64,000 bases of DNA, taken from contig CM037879.1 in the NCBI GenBank assembly GCA_021292165.1, positions 15,709,525 through 15,773,524 on the forward strand. Reading direction: 5' to 3'. This DNA is from Shinisaurus crocodilurus. Taxonomy: Eukaryota > Chordata > Lepidosauria > Squamata > Shinisauridae. The translations under genes and the position numbers were made by a program. The notes below the pieces were generated by a model. It was not told the DNA's origin. It made no database searches and saw only the letters and a program-made list of their open reading frames with translations. Positions 9,260-19,700 of the stretch are shown here, piece after piece. The stretch's first letter is position 1; each line of letters opens with the position of its first letter.

Positions 9260-9689
9260 TTCTTGCTCTCGTAGAGTTTAGGAACATTAATTCAACTCTT
9301 AAACACTCCAGTTTCTCTGTTCCAACCCATAAAGGAGACCCCTTCTCAAGCTGGCTGTACCTTTTAGCTTTGGGTCATTGGTTCTAGGAGCGCTCATTAA
9401 CAGACCACTAATATTAACTATTCAGTCACTTGCTGGGGGCGGGGAGAGGCTTTTGTTTTGTAGACTGTTCCATTGGCTGTGAGTTTTTTTAATGTAATGA
9501 GCTTGCGGCTAATGCAACCCACTGGCACGTAATTTCTCTCCCCCCCCTTTTTTCCCCCCTTGCAAGCCTCCTGCTATTTTAATATTTCAGGCAGAAATTA
9601 AGCCAGTGAAGCAAGAACAGGTATAGTGCCAACTCTATGTTCTCAGAATGTAATAAATGTCGTGGATGATGCTGGCCAGAGAACTGTGT
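9260..9689. other. Unique stretch with a pyrimidine tract
   Basis: No coding content. It holds a C/T tract at about 9538-9560 and AT-rich motifs such as CTAATGCAAC and GAAATTAAG. No family recognised. Confidence 0.4.
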
Positions 9690-10180
9690 TTAAATCCATT
9701 TGGCGTCACTGCTAAAAGGCACTCTTAGCCTTTTAGCAGTCTTAGACAACCCTGGGACTGGTTTGTCAGTGTGGCTTATTTGGGGGTTATAAGCCACCCT
9801 GACAACCCACGGCTTGTAGCTGGGGTTTTTTGACCCATGATGAGTTGTCATGTCATCCAAACCCGGATGACATGACCTATCGTAGGTCAAGCCCAACTAC
9901 AAGCGAGACACTTGGCAAGAGCAGCAAAATCCCCTTGCCTCCTGTTGCCGAGCAGCTAACCGGCAAGTGCCATTGACAGCTGCTCCTAAAGTGCTGAAGT
10001 GGCACTTGGGGGCAGCTGTCAGGCTTGCCCTGCTCCCCGCCACCAGCAGGAAGAGGAGGTTGCTTCAGCCGGCTATGCACATAGCCGGCTAGAGCAATCT
10101 CCAATTCACCACTGCCCCTGCTGCTGGCCCGAAACGGCCGTCTGTATTCAACAGACCAGGTGCCCAAAGCCGACTCCTTT
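9690..10180. mobile_element. Composite palindromic element
   Basis: Several local palindromes lie in a row: CTGCTAAAAGGC/GCCTTTTAGCAG near 9708-9740, ATAAGCCACCCTGAC facing GTCAGTGTGGCTTAT, CATGTCATCC/GGATGACATG near 9849-9872, and AGCCGGCTATGCACATAGCCGGCT near 10066-10092. This style resembles the foldback element at 45580-46052. Outer boundaries are not fixed. Confidence 0.45.
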
Positions 10181-11122
10181 TTAGGTATATATGCTGAAGT
10201 TCTTTAATATTAATCCATTACGCTTGAAGAAATGCTTCTTGATTGCTATGAAACTTCAAACCCGCAAAGCCAGCTGCTTTTGTGTAGGAGTTCTTTAAGA
10301 ACACCTTACTCTCAATGAAAATTTTGTTGACTGCTGTGAACTATGGGACCAGAACACCTAACCATGAAGCCTTTTGTTTGTTGAGTCCTTTTTTTTTTTT
10401 TTTTTTGTGAAAGTTGGAACTTAGTCCATAAACAGTAACATTTAAATGTTTGTCATTATCCATTGTGTTCTTTCTTGTGTTTCCCAATGTCCTTGTGTGT
10501 GTAAAATGGAGAGACAGTGAGAGAGATTTATTGCATAAATAATTCACAGGAAGACATAAACTTCCTTTATTTAAAAAAAAAAAAGCATTGCACAGCTTGA
10601 TAGAAATGTTACCACCACAAGAATTTCAACAAGTTTTGAGATGCAAAGTTCATTCTTAGTGGGATTATTTATATTGAGTTTGCTAAGTTATCAAAGCATT
10701 TGAGGATTATCACACAAACAACGACGGGGCTCAGTTCTAACAATATATGTCAGTCAGTTCCAATGCAGTTCCTTTCCAATATACCTTTTTCAGATATTGT
10801 TTTGAAATCCTTTGAGGCGAAATCCCAGGAGCCACAGCCACTGGCATTCCCCTGTAGTCCCACAACAAGCCACCATGGATGTCTAGCATCCACTCCATCC
10901 CCCCCCCCCCAGGATGTCTTAAGGTGATAGTGCTATTCCTGGTGTGTGAGCAAAGTTACATCTAAGAAGGAAAGCTGTGTAACCAATGGAAGTATTTAGC
11001 CTGGCCCCCAAGAAGATTTCTTTGGTGGCTCTCTCTCATTTTCTTCCTGGGAGTACAAGCTTCTCTTCAATTGGCTACAACTGGAGTGCTACTCAGTCAG
11101 GATCTCCTTCATGAAGTCTGTA
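10181..11122. other. Stretch without recognised features
   Basis: Contains a T homopolymer near 10386-10404, an A run near 10571-10584 and a C run near 10901-10912. No frame or repeat family is recognised. Confidence 0.4.
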
Positions 11123-11368
11123 CATAAGAACATAAGAAGAGCCATGCTGGATCAGACCAAGGGTCCATCCCGTCCAGCATTCTGTTCACACAGTGGCCAA
11201 CCAGCTGCCCGCGGGAAACCCACAAGCAGCACATGAGTGCAGCAGCACCTTCCTGCCCATATTCCCCAGCAACTGGAGTACATAGGCATACTGCCTCTGA
11301 TACTGGAGGAGGCATATAGCCAATCAGGACTAGTAGCCATTGATAGCCTTCTCCATGACTCCATACTG
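11123..11368 (-). mobile_element. CR1-type LINE 3' end
   Basis: The reversed 3' end starts with CATAAGAACATAAGAAGAGC and continues CATGCTGGATCAGACCAAGG and CACAGTGGCCAACCAGCTGC. It is among the best preserved copies of this family here. Directly beyond it begins the hAT-like element at 11385. Confidence 0.8.
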
Positions 11369-11384
11369 TGTTAAATGTAATAAA

Positions 11385-11551
11385 CAGTGGTGCGGCTAGA
11401 TAATTTTAGCCCCTGGACTTATGTAGTGTGTGTGTGTGTGTGTTAGATGGCCCTGTGCGTTACTTCAGTTGCGGAGCGCACAACTAACATTTCTCCCCAC
11501 CACCACCACTACCAATGCTTTACATCTGCTTCAATATTCCTGATACATTAG

Positions 11552-11586
<35 letters not shown>

Positions 11587-11832
11587 CACTGTTTACCAAA
11601 CCTGTTTACCAAAAAAAAAAAAAAAAAATGAAAATGACTGAGCATGTGCAGTTTTGCATTATAGACTCACTCACATCATAGCACCATCATGACTTCAGGA
11701 ATAAAATGGATCCTGCTTCTGCTGACCTGACGCCCTCATCACCTGACACTCTTTGAGTGGACATTTGGGGCCCTCCCTGGAATGCAGGGCCCTAAACCTC
11801 AGCCTCAATGTCCAGGCCTAGCTGCACCACTG
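11385..11832. mobile_element. hAT-like non-autonomous element with CAG repeat
   Basis: Ends CAGTGGTGCGGCTAGA and CCTAGCTGCACCACTG form terminal inverted repeats. The left flank GTAATAAA and the bases overlapping the right end, GCAATAAA, agree at 7 of 8, though this shares the final G of the element. Inside are (GT)n near 11428-11442, (CAG)11 at about 11553-11584 and an A run near 11609-11627. Confidence 0.6.
11553..11584. repeat. (CAG)n trinucleotide repeat
   Basis: About eleven uninterrupted CAG units inside the hAT-like element at 11385. Confidence 0.9.
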
Positions 11833-11836
11833 CAAT

Positions 11837-11890
<54 letters not shown>

Positions 11891-12010
11891 CCTCTTCATT
11901 CTTTGGAACGCAGGGCCCTAAAGCTCAGCCCCAAAGTCCAGGCCAACCACTGGTAATAAATAATAATCATACGTAAATATCACCTCTTCCTTCTTTGGAA
12001 TGCAACCAAC
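11775..12010. repeat. Tandem duplication with ATC microsatellite
   Basis: The segment TGGAATGCAGGGCCCTAAAC through CCACTG and CAATAAAT recurs as TGGAACGCAGGGCCCTAAAG through CCACTGGTAATAAAT at 11904-11970, then starts a third time (TCTTTGGAATGCAACC). Units are separated by (ATC)n at 11839-11889. The right end of the hAT-like element is therefore partly duplicated. Confidence 0.6.
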
Positions 12011-12044
12011 TTACATACGGAGTTTAAATCCAACATGTGTGTTT

Positions 12045-12448
12045 TAGGGATGTGTGCGGAGCTTGACTGGGCGGGTGGAAGTCTGGCGAACTCACCGGTC
12101 CGGACTCAACCTGTTGAGCTCCGCTCGGCCTACCTGCTTCCCCGGCTCAACTTGCGTTCTCGCGAGCCTAGCCGGGGAAGTGACTTCTGGGTTCCCAGCA
12201 GTTTGCTTTTTACATAGAAAATGGTGTAAGATACGTTAAAAACGGCTGCGATGTGCATACGTTATGCAAAGCACGGCAGCTTTTAACGTAACTCATGCCA
12301 TTTTCTACGTAAAAAGCATACCGCTGGGAACCCAGAAGTCCGGTGAGCACTTCAGCTGGCGCTCGCTTATGGCCCGCCTTGGCAGACGCGGCGGCAGTGC
12401 TTGCCAAGCACCCAGCGAATCGGGCGGTGGGCAGATCACTCACCCCTA
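12045..12448. mobile_element. Foldback element, TAGGGATG...CCCCTA family
   Basis: The termini TAGGGATGTGTGC and CTCACCCCTA face each other. The centre is a long hairpin: TGGGTTCCCAGCAGTTTGC pairs with CCGCTGGGAACCCA, and ATAGAAAATGGTGTAAGATA with CATGCCATTTTCTACG. It shares the ACGTTAAAAACGGC core with 7256-7690. GC-rich arms contain many CpG. Confidence 0.7.
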
Positions 12449-12523
12449 GTGTTGCTTGAAAAGTTTAGGCATTTGGCCCAAGACAGGACCAGTCCTACTA
12501 TCAGGCAGAGTGAGGCACATACC

Positions 12524-12646
12524 TTAGGGTGCAATCCCGTTTAGACAGAAAAAAGTCCTACAACTCCCAGCATGCTGGTTGGGAAATGCTGGGAGTTGTA
12601 GGACTTTTTTTCCTTCTGTCTAAACATGCACAGGATTGCATCCTTA
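12524..12646. mobile_element. Perfect-hairpin MITE flanked by TTA
   Basis: TTAGGGTGCAATCC at the left and GGATTGCATCCTTA at the right, with long arms (CAGAAAAAAGTCCTACAACT against AGTTGTAGGACTTTTTTTCC). TTA on both sides would fit a 3-bp PIF/Harbinger-type duplication, but could also be element sequence. It interrupts a hAT-type fragment at about 12490-12523. Confidence 0.65.
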
Positions 12647-12977
12647 GACAGAAAATTTGGGATGTCATGAAAAAGGGCAGCAAATGGTGAGTTGTTTAGT
12701 TTGCTGTTATTGCTTCTGTATTGCCAGGGAGAGGGAGAGGTGCGTGTAGGGTTTTCTGTCCCATGTGCCAGAATAACTGTGCCGGCTTTGGGTAGTATGT
12801 GCTTTGACTTGGCTGGGTGGCACCACTTGCTGCTCCGCTTCCGTCAGCAAAATGTCTTCGGCCTAGAATCACAAGCTAGCTTCAGAAATGTCAGCCTGTG
12901 CACTCATTTATGCAAACCATCCATCAAAGGATAATAAAAGTGAATTATCCATTTGGGTCATGTAATGAAAGTGGACA

Positions 12978-13079
12978 TTTTAAAGCAGTGTTCTCCAAGT
13001 TACCTGGCTGGGGCATGCTGGGAGTTGTAGGCCAAAAACATCTGGGGACCCAAGGTAACTTGGAGAACACTGCTTTAAA
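12978..13079. mobile_element. Short hairpin MITE
   Basis: TTTAAAGCAGTGTTCTCC and GGAGAACACTGCTTTAAA are exact inverted copies, continuing through AAGTTACC/GGTAACTT. The middle contains GCTGGGAGTTGTAG, shared with the hairpin at 12524. Confidence 0.75.
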
Positions 13080-13312
13080 GCTATTTCTGTGTCAGAATCA
13101 CTGTGTCATTTAAAATTGGCAGGAGGGCATAATTCATATTCATATCTATAGATATAATTTTTTTTCTTACAAGTTTAAAATTTTGTAGTAAAAGCAGTGA
13201 GAGTCTTGAACTAGAAAAATAATTGTGTATGTAGCATCATATATAAGACTAAACTGTAGCTGCTACCTGCTTACAAGTCCACTCAGTTATCATGATCAGT
13301 ATTCCAACAGTT

Positions 13313-13392
13313 CGAGTCTGTGGTCCCAATTCCCCCCCTGAAACCCTAAAATCCCCCCCAGGGGGGAATTCCCCCCTGGTTGAGAACCCCTG
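13313..13392 (-). mobile_element. hAT-Charlie-like terminal fragment
   Basis: The right end read in reverse is CAGGGGTTCTCAACC, the classic terminal sequence of Charlie-group hAT elements. Inner CCCCCCAGGGGGGAATTCCC is a palindrome. No duplication is visible at the left. Confidence 0.6.
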
Positions 13393-14385
13393 CTCTAAAG
13401 TCTGTAAAGGACCCTGTCTCCTAAGGACCCCCTGTGACGACACGGTCCCCTACACTTTAGGACCAGGCGCATAAACCCTTCTCAGGCTAAGCATCAACAC
13501 TTGAAAACCTGAGGGGAGGGTCAAATGAAACCTTTCCCCTACTAATGAGGGAAAAGATTAATACTGGTTATCAAGGATCTAGCTTAAATTTATGATACTG
13601 TGGGTACAAAGGTGTATGTCAGTGTGTGTGTAGATTTAAAAGTAATGCAGGTTAATAACGCCAAGCTGACACGTAGGATTTGGGTAGCAAACAAAATAAA
13701 AATAAGTTTATTTTAATTCTCAAAATCTTAGTTCCAGAAAATAACTTTAAACCTGCCTACCCCCAAACACTTTGTAATCAACCTAAGTCCCTATAACTCC
13801 AAATACGTCCACTCCTCATACAAGCACTGATTTCTCTCAAAATTCCTGACAGACAAGACACGAATAATCCAACTAACCTAACTCCCCAACTCCCAACTCT
13901 CCCCACACGCCAAACACTCTCCCATAACACACTAACTACCCTGGCATCACTCAAACACCCCTTATATACTCCTCCCCCCACCCTTTCCAAGACATCACAA
14001 ACCACACCCGCTCAGTTCAACATTCTATATACTCACTAAATATACTAAAGCAGACATACACCAGGGAACTGAATTGTGGGGTTACGCCACACACCCCTAT
14101 TTGTAAAAAGGGATGCATGGACAGGGGAGAGGAGGGCATTTGGTTTCTGAAAAAAATCTGAGGCAGAATGATTCAAAGGAGGCTGCAGGAGGTGAAGCAC
14201 ACGTGGCAAAAAGCCAGCTAGTCCAGGGGGATCAAATGCAACAGAAATCTTCAGGGCCCCTGTACCTTTATTTCAGCAAGTGCCCATGGACAGCAGGATG
14301 GTGGGGGAGGTGGCCTCCCAGAGACTCAGGGCTCCAGCCCTAGTGGGCTGCCCCCTAACACCACCTCTGCCCATGATGTCATAGA
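13393..14385 (-). repeat. Unnamed interspersed repeat, split by an LTR
   Basis: The parts 13393-13431 and 14093-14385 match, in the same order and on the opposite strand, 61795-62157. There ACCCTGTCTCCTAAGGAC (reversed) runs straight into CTATTTGTAAAAAGGGATG. In this copy the LTR at 13433-14091 lies between those parts. The family is unknown to me; it has no coding capacity. Confidence 0.6.
13433..14091 (-). mobile_element. Solo LTR, antisense
   Basis: A 659-bp unit that on the minus strand begins TGTGGCGTAACCCCAC and ends CGTGTCGTCACA. It has a TATATAAG box at 13961-13968 and an AATAAA signal at 13707-13712, in the order U3-R-U5. ACCCC lies at 13427-13431 and 14093-14097, one C outside each end, giving a 5-bp duplication. 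No internal retroelement genes are adjacent. Endogenous retrovirus or Ty3-like origin is possible; the sequence alone does not decide. Confidence 0.75.
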
Positions 14386-15684
14386 ATGTTCATGAATATG
14401 CTAGCTTTTGTGTGGCGGCCAGTCACAGAATGTTGTAAATTAGTTTAGTAGTGTCCAAACAAGAAAGTTAATTTGGATGAGGGGAAACCTCCCAGAAAGA
14501 ACTATGTGTTTTTGGTGGGAAGAGGTGCAAAGAGATGGAGAAGGTGGATTTTATATACTGATTTCACATAACCAACTAACCAAAACACTGGCTCTGAATC
14601 TCTAATACAGCTTTGTTAGGCAGAAATTCCTCACTCAGTGCTTAAGGCATTGAACACTGACAGTGGACTTGGTTTGTAATGATAACTCAGCATTTAAGAA
14701 TGAAACTTTAGTCAGATCATTGTTTACATATAAACTCTCTGGGTATTTCAAGGCATATCTGTTAGCCTGTATTTATCTTGCCCCATTGTGGTTTGAGGAA
14801 CGTGTTTCCAAACCAAAATGCCATAGGCAAAATTTGCTGACATCTTAATATGTTGGAGAGATATTTAAATTGTTTCAGATATGTTTTGGGGAAAACAGAC
14901 TGCAGAGATTTGTCAAATCCTGGAATTAGCCTGACTACAAAGGACTTTCAAACTGTAAATAGGAAATTAACCTTTAGGGTAGTTTGCTGATACACGGTTT
15001 ATGTGCCGTAGATTTTATTGTATTGATCGTTTTAACTGGGACCTTGAGCTGTGATTTATTTCTGTCTACAGATTGAAATATATTCATTTTCTGCACACAA
15101 ACAGGATAGAAAACCCACCACGACTTTCATTGTTTGTTGAGATAAATGCAGTGAGGAAAGAGGAGCAGAGAAACAAAATTTAGACTTGGCAGTAATTATG
15201 GGATTGAAGGTGGTTACACTGGCTTTGAAATCCATGTGTCAAAGTCAAGATTTATGGCCAAAATGTTCAAACCTGCAAAATAGTAAAGCCAGACTTATAA
15301 TTAGTCATCAGCACAGAATTGAACCAGCCTTTTTTCAAAGGTGATTCTAGTCAGAGAACCTTTCTTTATACATTAGTTTTGAGTGGGTAAGTCTACCTCA
15401 CATCTCCTCTTTCATTGCTCCCTTAACCATAAGCTAAGAAAAACAAGAAAAAGGGCGGAATTGGTTGGTATACCATAGTAAATCCAGAGCTAGATGTTGC
15501 TTCCCCTTAGACAAAATTTAGATATATTTATTTCTATGAAAATTTATATGATGCTTTTCAGCCTTAAAAGGACCCCCAAAGTGGCTTACCAAAAAATAAT
15601 AGTTCCATCTCTTTTAATTTTAGAAGCTCTGGATGGTGCATCTTTAACCATCTACTCCCTCCAGTTCTAGTATTCTCTTCTTCT
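14386..15684. other. Unique AT-rich stretch
   Basis: No repeat or coding homology apart from a possible degraded LINE trace near 15520-15600 (CCCCCAAAGTGGCTTACC). Confidence 0.4.
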
Positions 15685-15692
15685 ATGACTAA

Positions 15693-15838
15693 CAGTGCTT
15701 TTTTTCTGGAGAAAAAGGTACCGGAACTCTTGGATTATGTTTCCTCGGGAGTAGATGGCGATTAAATTGTAATGAAATTAATAGAAGAAAAGGTGCTGGA
15801 ACTCAGTTCCTGTGAGTTCCACCAGAAAAAAAGCCCTG
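15693..15838 (+). mobile_element. hAT-like MITE, 146 bp, copy 1
   Basis: Begins CAGTGCTTTTTTTCTGGAGA and ends TCCACCAGAAAAAAAGCCCTG. ATGACTAA flanks it at 15685-15692 and 15839-15846, a perfect 8-bp duplication. The second copy at 45814-45959 is exactly the same length in the opposite orientation. No coding capacity; a hAT transposase would act in trans. Confidence 0.9.
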
Positions 15839-15849
15839 ATGACTAACAG

Positions 15850-15937
15850 TCTGATCCCATACATGTCTTCTTAGAAATACATCCCATTGAGTTCAGTGGG
15901 GCTTACTCCCAGGTAAGGACTACAGGATTGCAGCCTA
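15850..15937. mobile_element. Short hairpin MITE (GATCCCATACATG...GGATTGCAGCC)
   Basis: Contains ACATCCCATTGAGTTCAGTG, GGGCTTACTCCCAGG and CAGGATTGCAGCC, the same family as 7692. It sits 12 bp from the hAT MITE. Confidence 0.65.
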
Positions 15938-16327
15938 AACTGGTATTCTCCAAAGCAGTAAATAGTGACTAGTTAATGTGACTCAGTTTGGATTCTGTTG
16001 ACTTCTACCTGGGCTTCTTCTACTTAAATGGGCTTTGTTTTCTAAATTCACCTTTACCTCCAATCTTCTTCCCTTATAGATGCTGTGCATTTTAGAGTGT
16101 AAGCATTTGGGCAGGACTCTTGAGTGTGTTTTTCTCTAGCTATGAAGTGTCTAGTTGTAGGTGCAACATCATTATGATTAATGATATTAAATAGAAAGTA
16201 ATCCACATGTTTTCTAACAAAAAGGCTGCTACATTTTTCTCCCAACCCCCAGCCCCCTTCCAAAAGACCAGTGAATACCAAATGATTCTAGAGAGAATCA
16301 CTGAACCCCTAGCACTGTAACCTACTT

Positions 16328-16733
16328 AGAGCACAATCCTATGGCTGCTAGGTGCTGTCTATACGGCCATTAGAAAAGTTGGAGTCCTAGCGTTGACCTT
16401 GGAAAAGCGCTCCGAAGTTGGAGCTGGGACTCCAACTTTGGAGCACCCTCCCTCTGCCCTCGCAGCTGGCACAGTTCTTTCCATGCTGGCTGCAACTCCG
16501 AAGTAGCAAGGCCAACTTCGGAACTGGTGCCGGGGGGGGGGGGCAGGAGTGAAGCACCACCATGCTATGAGGAATCCTGGCAGTGTCTCAATCTCCTCTC
16601 CTCATGAGTTGGGGGGGAAACATTTAGATGGCCAAAATTGGCCATCTAAGTGATTTGGAGGGCAAGAGAAGCCTTCCATTGGATGCCCATAATCCTCCGG
16701 GTTTGGAGGGTTACAGGCAGCCACATTGGATGG
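16328..16733. mobile_element. DNA element with GCACAATCCTATGG end, interrupted
   Basis: The left end GCACAATCCTATGGC matches the inner element at 46607-47040. The body holds repeated AACTTTGGAG/CCGAAGTTGG pairs and the palindrome GGCCAAAATTGGCC. The right part, CCCATAATCCTCCGGGTTTG, resembles the start region of the 46607 element. A CORE-SINE follows immediately. Confidence 0.55.
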
Positions 16734-16985
16734 CTCAGCCAGTGTGGCGTAGTGGTGAGAGTGTTGGACTGGGACTCGGGAGATCCGGGTTACTATTCCC
16801 CGCTTGGCCGTGAAACTCACTTGGTGACTTTGGGTCAGTCACTGACTCTCAGCCTAACCTACCTCACAGGGTTGTTGTGAGGATAAAATGGAGAGGAGGA
16901 GGAGGATTATGTAAGCCGCCTTGGGTTCCTTGCAGGAAAAAAGGCAGGGTATAAATATAATAAATAAATAAATAAATAAATAAAC
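16734..16985 (+). mobile_element. MIR-like CORE-SINE, best sense copy
   Basis: A full copy: head AGCCAGTGTGGCGTAGTGG with B-box-like GGTTACTATTCC, CORE with GACTTTGGGTCAGTCACTG and CAGGGTTGTTGTGAGGATAA, tail CCTTGGGTTCCTTGCAGG and (AAAT)n. Confidence 0.9.
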
Positions 16986-17063
16986 AAAGTAAGTCCTACT
17001 TAGAATACACACATTGAAATAAATGGGACTTAAGTTAGACTAACATTGGATACGACCCCTAGT
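16986..17063. mobile_element. Fragment of hairpin MITE
   Basis: TAAGTCCTACTTAGAATACA and GGGACTTAAGTTAGACTAAC recall the family at 28815 and 58968. Confidence 0.45.
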
Positions 17064-17275
17064 GTTAGCTGTTCTGAAGTGAGAGCTTCCATCTGCTGCC
17101 ATTTTGAACCTCAGTTTGTCTTAATAAAGCATTTTCTGTCTCTGTGAACATTGTTCTAATGAATCAGCATGGTGACCTGTATCAGATATACTTTTTTTTC
17201 TTTGTCTTTTTTGAGCTCATCTAATTTGCAACATGAATAATTGCCCTGAGGACTTAAACATTATACACTCACACA

Positions 17276-17415
17276 TTTATTTATTTATATATTTTATTTG
17301 ATTTGTAAAAAAAAAAAAAAAAAAGACAGTCAAGGTGGCTTAGAAGCATAATTAAAATTGATTAAAACCCCTTACTTAATGAAATACATTAAAATACAAT
17401 AAAAACGTAACGTAA
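17276..17415 (-). mobile_element. LINE 3' untranslated fragment
   Basis: A (TTTA)n start, a long A run, AAGGTGGCTTAGAAGC and repeated TTAAAA/ATTAAAA units suggest a reversed L2-group 3' region. Confidence 0.45.
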
Positions 17416-17813
17416 TGTTGGTGTTGTCTCTCCCAGTCCCCAGTCTGTCCTGAGAATCCTTTGTTCACCCCCCATCCCACATTAATGATCTTTCTTTGGT
17501 TTCTGTTGTGAAAGATCAGCTCAGCACTAATAAGCAAACTATAATATTGGGTCACCTCTATGGAGAGCTTACATTTTTCCATCTCATCTACATAATTCCA
17601 GCTAGTAATGGGCAAGGAAAATGGCTTGTCCATTCTCCAAATGTTTGTTCCCTGCCCTGCCCAGAATAAAGATTCAGATCACACTTACTCCATATTCTGG
17701 CATTTGGATGCCCATAGCACTCATTTAATATTGGTTATCAGGTTCCTTGGTGGGGGACAACCTGAAAGGCATCTGGCCTTTGCAGTTGCCACACTATTGG
17801 CAGAACGGTTAGA

Positions 17814-18008
17814 CAAAGGGTGGGGAACCTGTGCCCCAAGGGCTGCATGTACACCTCAGCTTAGTTGCATGCTGACCTTGACTCATTTGCAAACCCTGCC
17901 TACTTTGCCTCTGGCCACACCCACTTTTGCCTCTGGCCACACTCACTGCTGGAATGTGGAGCCCGATAGGTTTTGTCCAAGGATGGGGAAAAGGTTCCTG
18001 ATCACTAG
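17814..18008. mobile_element. hAT-like fragment (GGGGTGGGGAACCT family)
   Basis: AAAGGGTGGGGAACCTGTG at the left and TGGGGAAAAGGTTCCTG at the right, with CTGGCCACACCCAC repeats inside. Termini are worn and no duplication is evident. Confidence 0.45.
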
Positions 18009-18419
18009 GTTACGGTAACTGTTAAACTGACCCATCATACTGACCACATTCTCCCTTGTTCACCTGACGAGCAGTAACCTCTATTAGTCTTGCTCCATAC
18101 TTCCTCAAGCAACCAGTTCTAATGGTCCTTCTCTCAATCTGAGATGTATTTTATCTGGATCTGACTTAATCTTCTGAAGCGATCTCCTCGTAACTATTCC
18201 TTAGTCCAGAGTGGTCAAATTTCACTCACAGGGCAAAGTGGAATTTGACCCTTCCTGATTCAGCTATACTTCTCCACTCAGGGGTCCAGAATGGTGGGTT
18301 CTACTATATGTGGACTGGAAACTGTTCTTATTTTTTATTTGTGTGGTAATCACAATATTGTAATCTATAATCCTGCCATTTGGATGAAATACCAAACCAA
18401 AAATATTGCAGATTTAACT

Positions 18420-19022
18420 AATTATATGAAGATTCATATCCTGCCACTCTAGTGCTTACACACCACTCAGGGGAGCTTACAACAATGCCAACCAATTATA
18501 AAATACAGTAAATTCCACCACCACCACCCAAATAACAATATAATGCAACAGAGACAAGTTCAGCAGACAAGCAAAGACATCAGACAGGAAATTATCTACT
18601 CAGTAAAACAAAGGCCTGCCCAAATTAAAAACAAGAACACTTTTAACCATCTGGAGGAATACAGCAATAAAGGGGGCCAACCAGACCTCACAGGGCAAGG
18701 AATTCCATAATTTGGGTGCGACCACTGAGAAGGCCTTTCCTCTTGTCACAATCAAGCCTCCTTCATAGTCTGGAAGGACCTGTCCACCAGACTGTAGGGC
18801 GCAGCAGAGCTGGTATGGGAGGAGGTGGTTCCTAAGGTACTCTGGACCCAAGCCTCTTAGAGTCTTAAAAATGTCTGGCTGAGACATTAGAAAAGAATTT
18901 GGTGGGAACAATTGTCCCTGTGGGGAGAAACCAGAACAGAAACAAGAAATCTGATTGAGTGAAGCTAATTGCAAACATGAGCTTAATTCCTGTTCACCAC
19001 TTGGAAACTCTGGTGCATCCAA
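18420..19022 (-). mobile_element. L2-like LINE 3' end with ORF remnant
   Basis: Antisense. The 3' untranslated part is at 18420-18599 (CCTGCCACTCTAGTGC...) and the ORF end at 18600-19000. Upstream parts are missing. Confidence 0.7.
18600..19010 (-). pseudogene. L2-like reverse transcriptase C-terminus
   Basis: The frame contains GKAFSVVAPKLWNSLPCEVW near residues 94-113 and GLGPEYLRNHLLPY near residues 57-70. These are the two conserved blocks at the C-terminus of L2-clade ORF2 (the 'GxPxYLxxLL' and 'AFSVxAPxLWNSLP' motifs). The start of the frame is not a real start. Without reverse transcriptase or endonuclease domains it cannot be functional. It differs clearly from the L2 copies at 6490 and 51425, so it is a separate subfamily. 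Confidence 0.75.
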
Positions 19023-19650
19023 TTAGAGATTGTGGTCAAAGAGAATCATCACAAGATGCTGGGAAATTCCATCAGGTTCCCAAAGCCAAAAGACTCGTGC
19101 GGGAAGCACTGGTGTTCTCCAAGCAGAATCAAAGGCCCATGTGGTCTAAATGAAAGCATTAGGTGTAAGATCCACAGCTACATCCGAGAGGTGAACTGAA
19201 CTCTTACCACAGATAAAAGAGAGTAAGGGGGGGGAAGGGTGATATTATGTTCAAACCACTTTGGCATAAGCCTGCAGAAGCAAGGGTCTGTATATAGTAT
19301 ATTGCAAGGAAAAGCATACAGTGACTGAACCCATCTGAAGCTATCAACATTCATAAACAAAGCAGCAACTGATGAATGAATCAATTTGTTTTGACATACA
19401 GATGTTTCAGTTCTCTGACTAGCTCCGAAGGCTAACCAAAGATTAAATAGAGCTCAGAGTAGTTGGGAGGGGAACTGAGATGCTATGAAAGGATACTGTA
19501 TTATTTCATAAGTAAAAGGATCAAAAATTACATTCAAAACACAACTGTTATTATTGGAAGAGTTCCACTTGTGCATATTTTGCCAATCAAAAATTTTGTT
19601 GAAAATTCCTAAACTATGATACCTACTGATATGCTTGTAATAATACAAAG
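19023..19650. other. Stretch without recognised features
   Basis: No coding or repeat family recognised. Confidence 0.4.
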
Positions 19651-19700
19651 GTCCGTCCGTCCGTCCGTCCGTCCGTCCGTCCATCCATCCATCCATACAT
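19651..19700. repeat. (GTCC)n/(CATC)n compound microsatellite
   Basis: GTCC units at 19651-19680 pass into CATC units at 19681-19700, a boundary that looks like a point change spread by slippage. Confidence 0.9.

Noticed and set aside
9420..9660. Possible conserved non-coding element with homeobox-like words
   Set aside because: Short AT-rich words are expected by chance; without cross-species alignment this cannot be supported.
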